Shown here: positions 27,030 to 37,937 of the stretch, piece after piece | Layout of the letters: each line of letters starts with the position of its first letter | How positions within the stretch are numbered: position 1 is the stretch's first letter | Assembly: GCF_000208925.1 (NCBI RefSeq) | Contig: NW_001914994.1 | Span: forward strand, 1 to 44,058 | Direction: 5' to 3' | Source of the DNA: Entamoeba histolytica HM-1:IMSS | Taxonomy: Eukaryota; Evosea; Mastigamoebida; Endamoebidae | DNA length: 44,058 bases | Notes under the pieces: model-generated | What the model saw: only the letters and a program-made list of their open reading frames with translations | The model's database searches: none | What the model was told of the DNA's origin: nothing | Position numbers and translations under genes: made by a program

Positions 27030-30000
27030 TAATCAAAAAAACGGGGGAAGCAAACAAATAGAGAAGAAGAAATTTTAACACTTTATAAATGTTTTGCTTT
27101 GAAATTATTTGAAAGAAAATTAAGAGGTCAACTAAAAGAAGAAATAATAGAAAGATTAATACATGAATTTGGAATTAAAGTTAATGATATTAATGAATAT
27201 AAAGAAGTAATAAAGAAGACATTTCAAATAAAGAATGAAATTAAAAGAGAAATAAATAGAATAATGGAGGAAGAAATAATAAAACATCAATGTCAAGATA
27301 ATGGATTAAAAGAATTAATAACTAGAATGAACAAAAAAGAAGAAAGAAGAAATAGAAGAAGAGGAGGTAATGAAATAATTAAAGAAGAAGAAAAGAAAGA
27401 ACAAGAAGATGTACAATTTATTAACTATTATTATAATAAGAAGAAAGTACATCAAATAATTAATATTATTAATAAAAATGAAATAATAATAAATACATTA
27501 GATGATTATTATCATTATATTAAATCTGTAGCTTCCACTATTAACATCATTAATAAAAATAAACAAGAAAGAAGTGGAAAGAGAAGTATAGAAAGAATAT
27601 TACAATCAAAAATATGTAGATTAAGAGATTTACTCAATAATAAACAATATATGAAATTAAAAAGAATATTACATATTAAGAAATATGATATATATTATAT
27701 TAAAATAAAAACAAATGAACAAATAAACTATTATAAATACCTCCGAAAGATGAAAATAATAGAAATAGAAGCAAGAAAGAATAATTTGAAAAGAATAAGA
27801 TGGAATTATAAAATGATGAAATATGGAAAAAGACAACACCTAAATAAGCCTAAAGAAGATGAATATCCAGATAATATCTCCACTATTAATTTCTGGAAAG
27901 GAATCTATGAAACTAATACTAATATAGATTTCCTGAATATTAATTTATATGAAATATTAATAGAAAACAGAATTAATAATAGAATGGCTATAATCACTCC
28001 CAATGAATTAGACTGTGCTATTAAATTTATTGCTAACTGGAAGGCACCGGGAGTTGATAAAATACAATGATTTTGGATTAAATATTTAGAACAACCAAAG
28101 AAGTATTTATTAAAATTATTTAATGAATGGTTAAGCAATCCTAATGAAATACCTCTTCATTTCATTCAAGGAAGAACAATATTAATATATAAGAAAGGAG
28201 ATAAATTAGACCCACAGAATTACAGACCAATAACGTGCTTAAATTGTCTGTTAAAAGTGTATACATCAATATTAAAGATGAAAATAGAAAATCAATTGAT
28301 GTTAAATCCAATTGAAAAACAACTTTCATTAAATCAAATTGGATGTAAGAAATATACATATGCATCAAAAGAATTATTATTATACAACACTATAATCATT
28401 CAATTATTAATAAGAATAAATGGAAGTGGGTAGAAACATATTATGATATTTCCAAAGCATATGATAGTATTAATCATCAATGGATTAAACAATGCTTAAT
28501 ATATTTTAATATCCCACTTGTAGTAATTAATAGTATATTATATATATTAATTAATACACATCTTAATTTATATTATAATAAAGAAAGTGTGGGTATAATT
28601 AATGTAGAAATAGGAATAATACAAGGTGACAGCCTATCTCCACTTTTATTTGTATTATCTATTGATATATTATCTAAACAATTAGATAAACAAATTAACA
28701 AATTAAATATTAAAATGAATGGAGAAGAAAAACAAGTCAAGTTAAACCACATATTATATATGGACGATTTAAAGATAATGACTAATAGCCTCGATGAAAT
28801 GGAAAAAGCACACAAATTAACTAAAGAAATATTTAATGCAATAGGATTAAAAATTAATGTAGAAAAGAGTGGGATAATGACTAATATTAATAGTCAAATA
28901 AATGGTGAATTAGCTGAACTACCAAGAGTAACTATTGACAACCCTTATAAATATCTTGGTATTGAAATAGGAGATAAAGTAAATATTAATAAATACTGTA
29001 CAAGAATATTAAATGTTGTATCTTCTATTTTATCATCATTAAATACTATGAAATATAGCAACCTCAATACAATAAGAAAGATTAATAGTGATATAATCTC
29101 CAAATTAAGATATGGATTTTGTATTGTCCCATGGAAACTATGAGAATTGGAGAAGATAGATAAACAAATAAGAAAATCATTAATTCACCTCCAATTATAT
29201 AGTAGAAATATTCCAAAAAGTATGCTATTTGTTAAAATAAATGAATTGGGATTAGGATTAATGTCAGCAAGAGATGAATGTGGTAAAGAATTATTAAGAA
29301 TATATTTAAAATATAAGTGGAGATCAAGCACAGAAATAGGAGAAATGATAGAAGCAATAAAAGAAAATCCAAATGGAATAATTAAAAGAATGAATAAAGC
29401 ATTTGGTAAGAAGATTAATTTTAATGAATTAATGAATGTAATAGAATTAAATGAAAGAAAGCACAATGTAAAGGAAATATTTGAATGGGTAAATAATGAA
29501 TTAAATGAAAGATATTTAAGTGAATGGAAAGAAAAGAAATGTGGTGAATATATAAGATGTGCAAATGGCACTTTTAATGATAAGAAATTAACAGTAGCCA
29601 CTTGGAGATCACTAAATATAAAAAGAAATGCATTCCTCCAAATAGTAAAGATGCAAGAAGGAGTAACTATGACAGGAAATATTAAATCTAAAATACTCCA
29701 AAATGATGCTTTAAAATATTGTAAACATTGCCCTAACACAATAGCATCTATTAGTCATATATTGTTAGGATGTCCTGTAATGAAAAAGAACCAAATATTA
29801 AAACATGATTATGTTTGTAAACAAATATTTAAACAGATATTAATTACACATTTTAATGAATTTGATGCAATTGATTTTAATAATCCTCCAAAATGTATTA
29901 ATAATGATAAAATGGTTATAACTTACAATAAAGATTTATTGGTTAGTGACCATTCTTTCCATGCTAGAAGACCAGATATATAATATCAAAATATGAAAGA

Positions 30001-30426
30001 AAAGAAAGGATATATTATAGATGTTGCTATATGTCAAGATAATAATTTAGAATTAAATTATATTCATAAAATAAATAAATACAAAGAATTACAAGAGAAA
30101 TTAAGAAACAATAGAGAATTAATATATGTAGAAATAATACCTGTAATATTATCAATAAATGGATTAATACATAAAGAATCAGTAAGAAGGTTAAAAACAC
30201 TAAAATTACAATTACACTTCCCCAAAATCCTACGAACAATTATAATCAAAATATGAAAGACTTAATGTTTTATACAGGAAATTCTGGCAGCACATTAGAA
30301 GAAGAACAATCTAATGCGAGCATGCTAGAAATGAACTCTATTACACCAATAGAGCATATTGAAGAAACTGAAATAATCACTTCTCAGTATGAAGAAAATC
30401 CAATTGAGGATATATCTAATAATTGA
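27030..30426 (+). pseudogene. LINE ORF2 (reverse transcriptase plus restriction-like endonuclease), disrupted
   Basis: The reading is split over frames. The first part (to TGA at 28068) holds an N-terminal helical region and RT motif WKAPGVDKIQ. After this stop the same frame continues with RPITCLNCLLKVYTS. A frameshift near 28380-28430 precedes motif A (YDISKAYDSINHQW), motif B (IIQGDSLSPLLFVLSID), the catalytic box YMDDLKIM, and YKYLGIEIG. TGA at 29141 interrupts again. A C-x2-C...H-x4-C finger (CKHCPNTIASISHILLGC) and the endonuclease motif RPDI...IID follow, with TAA at 29981 inside the motif spacer. A last shift near 30200-30256 leads to an acidic tail ending at TGA 30424. At least five disruptions make it inactive, though every catalytic residue still reads correctly. 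Confidence 0.88.
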
Positions 30427-30428
30427 CC

Positions 30429-30453
30429 TTTTTTTTTTTTTTTTTTTTTTTTT
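30429..30453 (+). repeat. Poly(T) tract at the LINE 3' end
   Basis: This is a run of 25 T on the sense strand directly before the right target-site duplication. The last two T belong equally to the duplication. Confidence 0.9.
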
Positions 30454-30473
30454 GTTCTTATAAAAATAATAAA
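30452..30473 (+). repeat. Right 22-bp target-site duplication of the LINE
   Basis: It is identical over 22 bp to 25725-25746 and is followed by TATATTTTATG exactly as in the empty site. Confidence 0.95.
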
Positions 30474-31049
30474 TATATTTTATGTATTTTTAGATCATTT
30501 GAAATATTAATTTATATAAATATGCTATTTTGACATTTAGAAGTTTTTCTTTTTACTCCCTTCAATTAATGTTTTATTTTATTTAATTTTATTTTCAGTA
30601 AAAAGACAGTTTTATATTTTCAATGTCTAATTATTTAATTCAACATAACTGAGAATATTCAATAGTTAATTGAAATGATGTACAGAAGAAGAGTATTAAT
30701 CACATTTTATTTATTATTTATTATTTATTAAATTTTATTATATTCTGAAGTTAAATTAAAAAATTGTGTTTTTAGATAGTATGGTAAAATTGATGATTAA
30801 ATTCAAATAGATTAATTAGAATATACAAAGAGAATCATTGTAAGAAATAAAGAAATAAAGGATATATCCAAGTTATTCAAATGTGATTTTTATTCATTAT
30901 GAATGAAGGAAACTAATGGTTGAAATGTTAAAATAAATTAAAGTCACAATAACATTTTTGAAAGATGTTTAATAATTCTTTCAACATTAAAAAATGAAAT
31001 TATGATTTTTATGAAGAAATAAATTCGTTTTAACCGAATTTAAAATAAT
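30474..31049 (+). repeat. Right flank of filled LINE site, duplicated at 32083-32656
   Basis: This 576-bp flank recurs after the empty site with a 1-nt indel near the end (CCGAATTT versus CCGATTT). It is cut off by the gap at 31050. No gene is visible. Confidence 0.93.
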
Positions 31050-31149
31050 NNNNNNNNNNNNNNNNNNNNNNNNNNNNNNNNNNNNNNNNNNNNNNNNNNN
31101 NNNNNNNNNNNNNNNNNNNNNNNNNNNNNNNNNNNNNNNNNNNNNNNNN
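31050..31149. other. Assembly gap of exactly 100 N
   Basis: The round length suggests a placeholder of unknown size. Both sides end in the same duplicated locus. Confidence 0.98.
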
Positions 31150-31651
31150 AAAAATAACATCCCAAAATTTAGAAATTAAATATAAAAATGAAGTTATTCT
31201 TTCTAAAGAAAATTATCCATGGGATTCAGCAACTATTAAATTAGACCAATTTTACTATAATGGACATGAAAATTATGAGTGTAAAAAAGAAAAAATATTG
31301 TCTAATGAAAATCATTTCCAAAAAGTAAAACTCAGTAATAGTACACCATTAGGATATTTTATCATTGATGAAGGTTTAACAATCCCTTTAAAATTTGAAC
31401 AAGATGATGTCCTAGAAAAAATACATGAAAATTTTGATAAGACAACAAAAAAGAATGATTCAATAAAAGAGGCTGATAAAGAAAAAAAAGATATTAAAAT
31501 TCTCATTCTTCAATTAAAAAAACAAAGAAATAAGGAATTAAATCAGATTATAAAGGAGAGTGAAAATCAAATAAAGAACATTGTAGATGATTTGGAATTG
31601 CTCAGAGAAATAAAAAAGAAATTAGAGTCTTATAAAACTTCTACAAATTAA
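31150..31651 (+). CDS. Second copy of the Hsp70-like gene 3' end (partial)
   Basis: The sequence begins straight after the gap inside the coding region and matches 24812-25313, encoding the same C-terminal ~167 residues to the same stop. It has no start and no own promoter. It is best explained as the other haplotype of the locus, not as a second gene. Confidence 0.9.
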
Positions 31652-32656
31652 TTTATTCTTGCACAGTATTTGTATTGTTTTTTTTTAACAATAAATGTAT
31701 TATATGAATTACACAGAGGGTTTGAGAATATTTCTTAGTAAAACAATTTGTTGTTTATTTAAAATAAGTATTATTTAAGAATAACTTTGTCACTCTGTAT
31801 TTTTTTTGCTCAAAACTCTACATACATAAGTTAAAAATTTCTTTGTAATTTGTTTGAGAATAACTTTAATAATTATTATTGGTAGGTAAGAGAATTAAAT
31901 AATTCACATTATGTAATTTTGATAGTTGAATACTGTTTATATAACTAGTTTCACTGATTTTATATTCAAAAAATACAAATAAGTTAAAATATCAATATTT
32001 TATTATTCTGATTATTTTGAGTATTTAAAATTATTGAATATTTTTGGTGTTTATTTTTTGTTGTTATTATAAAAATAATAAATATATTTTATGTATTTTT
32101 AGATCATTTGAAATATTAATTTATATAAATATGCTATTTTGACATTTAGAAGTTTTTCTTTTTACTCCCTTCAATTAATGTTTTATTTTATTTAATTTTA
32201 TTTTCAGTAAAAAGACAGTTTTATATTTTCAATGTCTAATTATTTAATTCAACATAACTGAGAATATTCAATAGTTAATTGAAATGATGTACAGAAGAAG
32301 AGTATTAATCACATTTTATTTATTATTTATTATTTATTAAATTTTATTATATTCTGAAGTTAAATTAAAAAATTGTGTTTTTAGATAGTATGGTAAAATT
32401 GATGATTAAATTCAAATAGATTAATTAGAATATACAAAGAGAATCATTGTAAGAAATAAAGAAATAAAGGATATATCCAAGTTATTCAAATGTGATTTTT
32501 ATTCATTATGAATGAAGGAAACTAATGGTTGAAATGTTAAAATAAATTAAAGTCACAATAACATTTTTGAAAGATGTTTAATAATTCTTTCAACATTAAA
32601 AAATGAAATTATGATTTTTATGAAGAAATAAATTCGTTTTAACCGATTTAAAATAA
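31150..32656 (+). repeat. Empty-site (LINE-free) copy of the locus
   Basis: This 1,507-bp copy equals 24812-25746 joined to 30474-31049 (1,511 bp) minus a 3-nt and a 1-nt indel. The LINE and one target copy are absent at about 32082. It then runs on into unique DNA at 32657, where the filled copy is cut by the gap. Confidence 0.95.
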
Positions 32657-33363
32657 TGTATTGAATATTTTTAGAAAAAAAACGATTTGATTAAAAATAG
32701 AATAAATAAAAATAATTCAATGTAAATTCTTGTTGTCATTATTTTATCTTTTTGTTTAAGTTACTGAGAGTTTATTATTACAACTTAAAATAAAAAGGAG
32801 TTTATTAAAAAATTCTAATATTTCCAAAAATAGATTATAATAAATATGAAACGATTTCAAAAGAGAATAATGAAGAATTTAACTCGTAAGAAAATGGTTA
32901 TTGATAATTAATCAAATAATTATTAAACTTTCAGTTAAGGAAAATAATCAACACAGAAGTTAGTAATATTTAAATAAAGAATAAGAGTAATGAAAAAAGC
33001 AAATGACGAATCAATAAAAAAATAATGAAAAATATATAAAATTAGACATTGATTTTTGAAATAATCAAAAATTTCAGTAATTTCCAACGTCACAATTTTG
33101 AATCAGTAAATAAAATCAGTTTTGATCCATAAGACTTTATTTTTTCGATTTTTAAAAAATACAACAAACAACATTTTAAGGAAGTTAAATTGCGAATAAA
33201 GGAGTTAATTATTAACTCCAATCATAATCAAAATTTCCAATGTATCAAAAAAGTACACCAAGGAAATAAATGAAAATCGCTAATAATTGTCGTCATATAA
33301 AAAATATTCTTCCCTAAAATATTTTCTCGTTATAAAAAGAAAAAGAATAGAACTAAATAATTA
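32657..33363. other. Intergenic spacer
   Basis: This is 0.7 kb of A-rich DNA with no coding frame before the RasGAP gene. Only the GAAC motif close to the start is recognisable. Confidence 0.5.
33350..33354 (+). promoter_or_regulatory. GAAC-type promoter motif before the RasGAP gene
   Basis: GAACTAAATAATTA lies 14 nt upstream of the ATG at 33364. It nearly repeats the motif found before the Hsp70-like gene. Confidence 0.4.
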
Positions 33364-34596
33364 ATGGCTGTAAGAACAAGGGTCATTTCACCACGTATTT
33401 ATCCAAAACTTAAATTATCTACTAGTGCTGTTAATGAATTACATGATGTTCCATTTAAAGAATGTCAACAATCAACACTTCGTTCAAGAGCTTTATTATC
33501 TCCACGTTTTACTGACCATAAATCAATGTTTTCACCTATTCAAAAGAAATCACCAGAACAAGCACTTAGGTCTTTATTATTTTGTGACACACCATCTCTT
33601 CTTTATTGTTATTGTGATTCTGTTTGTTATTTCTTATGTAAATAATTAAATAAATTAAAATAATAATGTCTTTAGTTATTAAAACAAACTGTGTCCCTAT
33701 CAGCAATTAATTCATTACTAGTATTTTATTCATCTCGTGGTAAAGTTACATTATTATTTACTAAACTTGGAGAAAAAGAAATCAATAAGTCAAAACAAGG
33801 AATTCCTCTTTTTAGAGGAAATACATCTTTTATTCGATTGTATAATGCATATGTTATTACATATTGCAACCACTATTTAATTGACATGGCAGATGTAATC
33901 GTTCATGAAACAGACCAACCTTCAATAAATGAACAGTATCAAATAACAAAATGGGTTAAATCATTTACAAAATATCTTGTTAATAATTTACATTCTATTT
34001 GTTCTCATCATAAAAGAATTATTAGAGAATTATGTCGTTATGTTTCACCTTCATTAGATAATCAAAAGAGAAGACAAGTTTTTACAACATTATTCTTTCT
34101 TCGTTATTTATTTCTTCCATTAATATCTTATCCTTCACTTTTAAAAACACTTCAAAAAGCTATTTCAGAATGGTTAAAACAACCAGAAAAGTCACAACGT
34201 GACCAAAATAATCCAATGACACCATTTAAAAATGCAATTGATATTGTATATGATTATATTATTAATTTTCCAGATGGAATGGATGTTGGTATGGTTGATC
34301 AACGAAAACAAGAAGAATCATTATGTCATCTTATTAGTATTCTTAAAGAAAATATGCATGTTCTTAGTAATTGCTATTCAGATGACTTTTATGATATCTT
34401 TAGTCTTGTAAAAGGAAATCAAGTAGACATTGCACCAACTAATGTTGCTGCATCAATAGATAATATTAAACAATGGAATGAAGACAAAATTAATACTATG
34501 ACAAAAATTAATGTTGAATTAAAAGCAAAAATTAGACAAATGGAATTGCAGAATGAAAAAATTAAACAACAAATTAGAAGAATCAAATCAATTTAA
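33364..34596 (+). CDS. RasGAP-domain protein, one intron
   Basis: Exons 33364-33621 and 33676-34596 join in phase 0 across a 54-nt intron (GTTTGT...TTTAG) to give 392 residues. Residues of about 65-310 form a RasGAP domain. The arginine-finger loop is LFRGNTSFIR with Arg133. The second signature is FFLRYLFLPLISYPSL (226-241), equal to the FLR...PAI.SP motif of the family. The C-terminal ~45 residues are a basic coiled coil (MTKINVELKAKIRQMELQNEKIKQQIRRIK). RasGAPs speed GTP hydrolysis by Ras-type GTPases. Both key arginines are present, so activity is likely. Domain assignment is by motif reading. Confidence 0.83.
33622..33675 (+). other. Spliceosomal intron, 54 nt
   Basis: It starts GTTTGT and ends TTTAG. 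Splicing joins YCYCDS to LLKQTVSLSA inside the RasGAP domain. Confidence 0.8.
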
Positions 34597-35381
34597 ATCC
34601 TGTTTTATTTTCAATTATTATTTCTTTTTATTTTCTTTATTGAATCATTAAAATAATTATTAAATATTAAGTTATCATAAATTAATGAAACACTATTATT
34701 TTCTTCTTATTTAATTTCATTCAATAATAATGTGATAGAATTTTAGAAATTAGTTAATTAATTGAATAAATTCTAATGTTTTTATTTAGTATTTTTAGTT
34801 TTATAATATTCTTTCTTGTGTTTGAAGTTTTTAATTTGAAAATTCTTTGTTGGTATTTAATATTTAATGAAGAGAATTTATTCTGATTTAGTTTAAATTA
34901 TTCTCTTTTGATTTAACTGAAGTCACATTCATTTGTATGTAAGTTACTGTAACTGTTTATATAACACATTACAATGAATATTTAATTTATTTGTTTTCTG
35001 AAAGTAAGTTTCTTTCAATTTTTCTTTTCTCAAAAAGAAGTTTGTTTTAATAATGTAAGAATAACAAGTATTTTTCCATATAATTCAAGATTACAACCAG
35101 ATGAAATAATGCAGATAATGAATTGGATATTAACATATTTAATTAAAATGTACTGTAATAATCAATTCAATCAAGTGTTATTCATACAATACATATTTGG
35201 TTGTTTTATGAAATATAAACCAATGATTTTCATCAAATAGATTATTTATATTATAATTAATAATTACATTATTACATTATTACATTATTATATTATTTTA
35301 ATTTATTTCATTCTCTTTATGAAAAAAGAAGAAGAAGAAAATTCTGTTTCAACTTGAAACTCTAAAAAGAAACAAATAGAA
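34597..35381. other. Intergenic spacer with a short tandem repeat
   Basis: This is 0.8 kb of A/T-rich DNA without coding frames. At 35263-35294 an 8-nt unit ATTACATT occurs about four times in tandem. Confidence 0.55.
35263..35294 (+). repeat. 8-nt tandem repeat (ATTACATT), four units
   Basis: Three exact units and a fourth with one change (ATTATATT) lie about 90-120 bp before the start codon of the next gene. Confidence 0.8.
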
Positions 35382-37876
35382 ATGGGACTTTCTGAAAGTA
35401 AATTACGAGCATTATATAAAAAAGCTGATAATCAAACATTGACAGACTTTTATTTATTTTTTAGTATTGTTGCTGAACAACAACCAATTGATCTTTCTAA
35501 AGTAAAGGTTGTTTCAAAAGAGAAAAAGATAGAGAAATTAGAAATGACGTATGACTCATTTAAACGTTTCTTTGATGTACCATATGATGAAATTACGAAA
35601 TCATTTTTTAGAGTATTTGATGATAAAAACACACAAAAAACCACCTTTTTTAGTTTGTTTTATATTTAAATGAAATTCAAGTAAAAAAAGATAATTCTAA
35701 ATGAATAGCATTTGCGTCAAAAATGTTAGCATATCCAACATTAAATGATCATGAAAAAACTCAACTTGCATATCATTTAATTAATACAGAAAATAGAAAT
35801 GAATTAAATTATGAAGATTTTAATTTACTTGTCAATGCAACATATGAAAAAAATATCACAATTTCAGAATTAATTCAAGAATTACAAGTTATTTTATTTC
35901 CATCAACAACAATGCCATTGAGTTTTGAAGACTTTGAAAAATATTCTACAAAACCAAAGAATTATATTGATGTAATCATTGAAGGGTATTTCTATCTCTT
36001 TCCTGCATTTTGTTTACCTTGGTTTGTTAAACAGAAAAAGAATATACCTATGCTTAATGAAGCATTAAAAAAAGAAAGAGAACAAAGACTTAACATTGAA
36101 ATGAAAAAGAAAGAAGAAGAAAATAAAAAACTAGAAGGTGATGAAGATGATGATCCTCTTGAAAGAAAATTAAAAGAAATTGAAGAAAGAAAAAAAAAGA
36201 AAGTTGTAGAAAAAGAAGAAGAAGCACCAAATTATGAATTTGATATAAAAAAAGATCCATTATTTGAAAAAGATAATAAAGAATGGTTTGATAGTGATGA
36301 AGATGAACAACAAGAAGGAGAAGATGAAGAGGAAAGAAAAAAGAAAGTAAATATTGTTATAAATCTAAAAGAAATAAAACCAGAAGAAAAGAAAAAAGTT
36401 AAAGCAATCTCATTTGCTTTTGGTTCAAAGCCAAAAACGAAAGATGAAAAGAAAAAAGAAAAAAAAGAAGAAAATGAAATAGAAGAAATTAAAAAAGCTC
36501 TTAAATTAATGGAAAATAATAAAATTGATGATGCAGAAATATTACTTAAAAAATGTGCTCAAATGGAATTAAATAATAAATTAACGAGATTAGTTAAAGC
36601 ATATTTTCTTATGTGTGAAATTATTGAATTTAATGAAACAAAAGAAAATGAAGAAGGTGTTTTATTAAATTGTTTTTTAATGATTTTACCTGTATTAAAA
36701 CCACATAGAAGATTAGCAATTGCACTTGCTATTGAATATTTAAAGAAAATGAATTGTTGTATTAGTAATGTAAATAATTTCTTACAATCTTTTGGAGAGA
36801 ATGGATTAGAAATAAAACAAATTGTTAATAAATGTTGGAAGTGTGGTAAAGATAAAATAGATTTGAATAAATGTAATTGTGGAGAAATTTTAAATATTGT
36901 TTGTACTAAACGAGGTATTCAAATAGGAGGAAATAGTGTATGGAAATGTGATAAATGTGGATTATTAAATGAAGGAAGTCATTGTGTTCTTTGTAATAAT
37001 GAAAAAAAAGAAATTATGTCTTCAGTAAATGGTACTTCAACATTTGAACCATTTGAAGATTTTGGATTTAATACATCAAAGAGTGAAGAAGTAAAATTTG
37101 ATAATTTCTTTGGAAATGATATGCCAAAATTTGATGACTTTTCATTTGGAGAAAGTAAGCCTATAGAAAATAAAAAAGAAGAGGTTAATATGAGTGAGTC
37201 ATTCAATCATGAAGAGGAGAAAACCCCTGACATTAGCCATGAGATAGATAATAATCAAAATAATATTATTAAAGAAGAACAAAAACAAGATTTCTCTTTT
37301 GATGATTTCTTTAGTAAATCAACTGATTCAAATACGTTTGGTTCAACTTCCTTTAATAATGACTTTTCATTTAATAATGCATTTGAACAACCAATTAAAG
37401 AAGAATCAATTAAAGAAGAATCAACTAAAGAAGAATCAACTAAAGAAGAATCAACTAAAGAAGAACCAGTTAAAGAAGAACCAGTTAAAGAAGAGCCAAT
37501 AAAAACTGAAGAAGATAAACCAGAATTAATAAGTCATGAAGAAGGTAAAACAGACACTAACAAATTTGAACTAAATGAAAAGAAAGAGGAATGTATTACA
37601 CAACAAGAAACAAAACAAAACTTTTCATTTGATGATTTCTTTAGTAACACTAACAACAATGAAATGACATTTGACTTTGTTAATAAACCAACTTCTCCAT
37701 TTACTAACAATTTCATGGTTGACCAAACAGAAGTTGATCAAGAGCCAAAACAAGAAGAAACAAAAACAGTTATAGAACAAGTTAAAGAAGATAATAAGAA
37801 TCAAACAAACTTAACTGAAGACAATGGTTTTGTTATAGAAGATGAAGAATATGTTTATCAAAGACCATCTCATTAA
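35382..37876 (+). CDS. EF-hand-like / zinc-ribbon protein with phenylalanine-rich tail, one intron
   Basis: Exons 35382-35652 and 35709-37876 join across a 56-nt intron (GTTTGT...AATAG) giving 812 residues. MGLSESK at the N-terminus could be myristoylated. Residues ~1-200 are helical and look like degenerate EF-hands (YDEITKSFFRVFDDKNTQKTTF). A Lys/Glu-rich middle precedes a helical region and a double zinc-ribbon-like cluster (CWKCG, KCNCGE, CDKCG, CVLCN). The tail repeats Phe/Asp motifs (FSFDDFF twice, FDNFF, FEDFGF) that resemble adaptor-ear-binding FxDxF peptides of endocytic proteins, plus seven 5-residue KEES/KEEP repeats. I cannot name the family; an endocytic scaffold is a guess. Confidence 0.72.
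35653..35708 (+). other. Spliceosomal intron, 56 nt
   Basis: It begins GTTTGT and ends GAATAG. It carries in-frame stops, and splicing rebuilds a Thr codon and joins two halves of the helical N-terminal domain. Confidence 0.8.
37394..37498 (+). repeat. 15-nt tandem coding repeat, seven units
   Basis: Seven copies of a 15-nt unit encode (I/T/V)KEE(S/P). Such units can expand or contract by slippage without breaking the frame. Confidence 0.9.
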
Positions 37877-37937
37877 TTGATATTTTTTTAAGTTTATAAC
37901 ATAGTGACTAAAGTTTAAATGAAATAAACCAATCAAA

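Larger units (their letters stand above)
25747..30451 (+). mobile_element. LINE retrotransposon with R2-like endonuclease, 4.7 kb, full-length-looking
   Basis: It is a non-LTR element bounded by a perfect 22-bp target-site duplication and confirmed by the uninterrupted empty site at about 32061-32082. It starts with an A run 11 nt before the ORF1 ATG and ends in a run of about 23-25 T on the sense strand. ORF1 encodes a basic, coiled-coil protein. ORF2 encodes reverse transcriptase, a CCHC finger and a restriction-like endonuclease with PD-X14-D, the layout described for EhLINEs. The size agrees with EhLINE1 (about 4.8 kb). The frames carry several stops and shifts, so this copy is not autonomous. 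It lies in the sense orientation 433 bp after the Hsp70-like stop codon. Confidence 0.95.

Noticed and set aside
31298..31651. Second, paralogous Hsp70-like gene
   Set aside because: It is a copy of 25,xxx sequence cut by the N gap with no 5' end; an allele of the same gene explains it better than a duplication.
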